Positions 5,846 through 7,474 of a DNA stretch of 7,474 bases are shown piece by piece. The translations under genes were made by a program, and so were the position numbers. The DNA is taken from assembly GCA_023389315.1 (NCBI GenBank), contig JAEWEQ010000060.1, forward strand, positions 1 through 7,474, read 5' to 3'. Every line of letters begins with the position of its first letter. The stretch's first letter is position 1. The notes beneath the pieces are model-generated. The model was not told the origin of the DNA and searched no databases. It saw only the letters and a program-made list of their open reading frames with translations. The DNA comes from Actinomycetes bacterium. Its GTDB lineage: Bacteria; Actinomycetota; Actinomycetes; Actinomycetales; Actinomycetaceae.

Positions 5846-6343
5846 TTAACTGTCGTCCTTCTCAGAGCTGAAGGATTCCCTATGGGAGGTGATCTCTACC
5901 GTGGTGGGAGGGACCGTATCAACTGGGCCTTCCCAGTCCCAGAACCGGTAGTGAATCGGTTTTAGGCGGGTGATTGTCACTGCCTGGAGTCGGTCATCTC
6001 CGCCCCAGTGGGCGGTGACTTCCCAATACCCGTCTTCACTTAAAGTCCGTTCGTCGCGCGCCGTGGGGGCTTCACAAAACTGCAGGTGCCACGTATGCCG
6101 GTCCTTTTCATCTACGCTGCGTGAGATCTCCATCATTTCGGGGATCTGCTCGGCAGACTTAAAGGCAACCTCAGAAGCAGTAAACACATCGATCCCGATC
6201 ACTTCTGCCCATCGGTGAAAGAGCATCAGCGTCAGTCCACTGTCAAAGTAGCAGTCACTGTGGCGTGGAGGCGGGCAGATAAACTCAAACGGGATGACAT
6301 CGGCCTCAGGATCAAAATACTTCGCGCGAGCCCTGATCGTCAT
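5846..6343 (-). CDS. Hypothetical soluble protein, 165 residues, family not recognised
   Basis: The frame from ATG 6343 to TAA 5846 has a strong AGAGGAG Shine-Dalgarno seven bases upstream, so it is very likely a real gene. The protein shows no signal peptide and no membrane segment. It is fairly rich in aromatic residues, with six tryptophans (45, 85, 107, 113, 135, 137) including YWEVTAHW at 106-113 and RFWDWEG at 133-139. It has three cysteines (23, 31, 90), an early CPPPRHSDC stretch at 23-31, and an acidic, hydrophilic tail from about 150. I recognise no catalytic or nucleic-acid-binding motif. The size and Trp-rich alpha/beta look recall small immunity or SUKH-like proteins, but this is only an impression. 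Its base composition is lower in GC than the salvage genes. It follows the CPBP-like gene on the same strand across 117 bp and ends before a strong terminator. Confidence 0.75.
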   Translation of the reverse strand: MTIRARAKYFDPEADVIPFEFICPPPRHSDCYFDSGLTLMLFHRWAEVIGIDVFTASEVAFKSAEQIPEMMEISRSVDEKDRHTWHLQFCEAPTARDERTLSEDGYWEVTAHWGGDDRLQAVTITRLKPIHYRFWDWEGPVDTVPPTTVEITSHRESFSSEKDDS

Positions 6344-6403
6344 AGCTTTTCTCCTCTAGACGAGGCGTTTTAAGTAACCTCGCTCCGGCGTCCTTGTTTA
6401 AGG

Positions 6404-6409
6404 ATCATA
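6404..6409 (-). promoter_or_regulatory. Candidate -10 element (TATGAT) for the hypothetical gene
   Basis: TATGAT (5/6 to consensus) lies in the 117-bp gap between the two minus-strand genes and would give a leader of roughly 50 bases. That leader includes a small TCCTT-AAAC-AAGGA hairpin and a CGAGG/CCTCG pair before the Shine-Dalgarno. No good -35 box is visible. The hypothetical gene could equally be read through from the CPBP-like gene. Confidence 0.25.
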
Positions 6410-6460
6410 ATGACAGTGGCCAATATATATGAGCGCCCTCTCGCAGCTCGAGATCAGGCC

Positions 6461-7321
6461 TCATTTGGCTTTCGCTCGCCCAGAAAGTGCCATCGCTCCT
6501 ATTAGCGTCAGCGCGTAGCCCAGCGTGGTCATCACCGGTATAGCGCCGACGCCTAGGATGTATTGCCATGTCCCGTAACTCATTGGCGGGGGCGGGGTTA
6601 GTGCCAGGTAGTTGAACGCCGCGTGTCCCAGCATAAGTGGCACAATCCGGCCGGTCTCCAGCACATAGAAAGCAGCGAACAGTCCCAGTGGGAGGAGGGA
6701 TAAGAGCGCGTAGATGGTTCCCGTATGCAGGTGCACCAGGCCACGCAGAACAACTACGATAGTGATCGCATACGGCAAGCGCCAACGCCGGTAACGCACC
6801 AGCAGGAGCAATAAAATCGCATACGCACATTCCTCCACGGCACCTGCCAGGGCGACACTCGGGGCCTCGAGTAGAGGATTCGCATCACTTAGCAAGGAGT
6901 ATGCCTGCTCGGCTCTGTGGGCTCCGCCCAGAAAAGTATCGATACCAGTGACAGTAATCAGGGGTGAAAAGCCTGATGTCAGAAAACCAGAACTATTCAT
7001 CCAAGCGGCTACACCGAAGAATCCGACAGCCACAGCCAACCCTCTGCCACGGGCAGAAAGCTGCCTACCGGCAGGTACGTGGTTAAACGCTACCACACCC
7101 GCCAGCATCACCATCCCGATAACACTTACGTAGACCAAACCACGTACTGTACCAAGCGGAAATAATCCTGCTGATAAGCTGAAGTTCAGATACCGCTCAA
7201 ATCCTTGATCAGAAAAATATAAAAGCAAATTAGACACCAAGGCATCACCCATGAACACCAAGGCAGCAATCCCCGCCGCCATGGGTAACCAGCGTCCACC
7301 TCGACTGCGTAACCGTTCCAA
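6461..7321 (-). CDS. CPBP-family (Abi/CAAX-like) intramembrane protease homologue with altered motifs
   Basis: A 286-residue polytopic membrane protein with roughly seven or eight hydrophobic segments (about residues 13-35, 58-80, 95-110, 154-175, 183-197, 203-221, 226-241, 254-280). In its C-terminal half it carries the CPBP signature order: Glu163-Glu164 (motif 1, normally EExxxR), His197 (motif 2, normally FxxxH) and HAAFN at 233-237 (motif 3, HxxxN). The metal-binding Glu/His/His/Asn set is kept. However, the motif-1 Arg is Ala168, and the motif-2 Phe position is Arg193. Family members are intramembrane glutamic/metalloproteases, some being bacteriocin self-immunity or CAAX-processing enzymes; the role here is unknown. 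The start is TTG 7321 with an AAAGG nine bases upstream. An in-frame ATG at codon 14 is an alternative. The 5' part is unusually AT-rich for this window, which may reflect membrane codons, transfer, or both. Confidence 0.75.
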   Translation of the reverse strand: MERLRSRGGRWLPMAAGIAALVFMGDALVSNLLLYFSDQGFERYLNFSLSAGLFPLGTVRGLVYVSVIGMVMLAGVVAFNHVPAGRQLSARGRGLAVAVGFFGVAAWMNSSGFLTSGFSPLITVTGIDTFLGGAHRAEQAYSLLSDANPLLEAPSVALAGAVEECAYAILLLLLVRYRRWRLPYAITIVVVLRGLVHLHTGTIYALLSLLPLGLFAAFYVLETGRIVPLMLGHAAFNYLALTPPPPMSYGTWQYILGVGAIPVMTTLGYALTLIGAMALSGRAKAK

Positions 7322-7431
7322 TGTATTTTACCTTTACATCTTCTGACCCCCACTGCAGATCCACGACAACACAGTCTGAGACTACGCGCAGGCGCAAACG
7401 CAATTAGATGAGAACACTTTAGCAGGCTCGC
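7322..7431. other. Upstream region of the CPBP-like gene with a small palindrome
   Basis: No gene is visible here. It holds the AAAGG ribosome site near 7335 and a TCTAAT hexamer (minus strand, 7408-7403) that could be a -10 element, giving a leader of about 75 bases. Between them is the interrupted palindrome AGTCT-G-AGACT (7373-7383). The palindrome could be an operator, but five-base arms are not strong evidence. Confidence 0.3.
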
Positions 7432-7463
7432 CCCGGCAGTGGACTGTGACAGTCACTGCCGGG
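7432..7463. terminator. Strong hairpin (10 + 4 bp stem with one bulged G), probable terminator
   Basis: CCCGGCAGTG (7432-7441) pairs exactly with CACTGCCGGG (7454-7463). After a bulged G at 7442, ACTG pairs with CAGT around a TGA loop. It has no U-tract on either strand, like the hairpin at 5764-5798. It most likely ends transcription of a gene beyond the right edge or insulates the CPBP-like gene from it. Confidence 0.65.
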
Positions 7464-7474
7464 ACTAGTTACAA

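Noticed and set aside
6405..6830. A 141-residue minus-strand frame overlapping the CPBP-like gene
   Set aside because: It is an alternative frame of the same strand; the CPBP frame carries ordered membrane segments and the EE/H/HxxxN motifs, so this is a shadow.

Overview
The window is GC-rich bacterial DNA whose gene content and sequence style point to an actinobacterium. Within that phylum it looks more like an Actinomycetaceae-type organism than a mycobacterium, but the family-level guess is weak. Support comes from a disulfide-less LpdA-type flavoprotein, a trimeric purine nucleoside phosphorylase next to a PGM2/PmmB-like phospho-sugar mutase (the lpdA / deoD / pmmB neighbourhood I recall from Mycobacterium tuberculosis), candidate leaderless promoters of the TANNNT type, and hairpin terminators without a U-tract.

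Left part (1-3072, all minus strand): an apparent operon runs leftwards. It holds an LpdA-like FAD/NAD(P) oxidoreductase, then an ArsB-like (SLC13/ion-transporter superfamily) permease, then the N-terminal two-fifths or so of a LOG-family (TIGR00730) nucleotide phosphoribohydrolase that leaves the window at base 1. The gaps are short (57 bp with the preferred permease start, 24 bp with the longest one; then 70 bp).

Middle (3073-3133): a 61-bp divergent promoter region. Both flanking genes have a TANNNT hexamer placed 7-8 bases before the start codon and no Shine-Dalgarno sequence, as expected for leaderless mRNAs.

Centre (3134-5690, plus strand): punA and a 565-residue phospho-sugar mutase, 31 bp apart. 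Together they are expected to turn purine nucleosides into free base plus pentose-1-phosphate and then pentose-5-phosphate. The LOG enzyme across the promoter also releases a base and ribose-5-phosphate, from nucleotides, so the two transcripts may share a nucleotide/nucleoside salvage theme (inference).

Right part (5691-7474): a visibly lower-GC stretch with two minus-strand genes. One encodes a polytopic CPBP/Abi-type membrane protein with altered motif residues, the other an unrecognised 165-residue soluble protein. A perfect 16-bp stem hairpin at 5764-5798 separates them from the convergent mutase gene, and another strong hairpin lies at 7432-7463. I saw no rRNA, tRNA, insertion sequence or CRISPR array.

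I do not see a clear multi-gene novel system. The most unusual points are the LpdA homologue that has lost both redox-cysteine positions, the CPBP protein in which the motif-1 Arg is missing while an Arg occupies the motif-2 Phe position, the ArsB-like permease lacking two N-terminal helices, and the unrecognised 165-residue protein.
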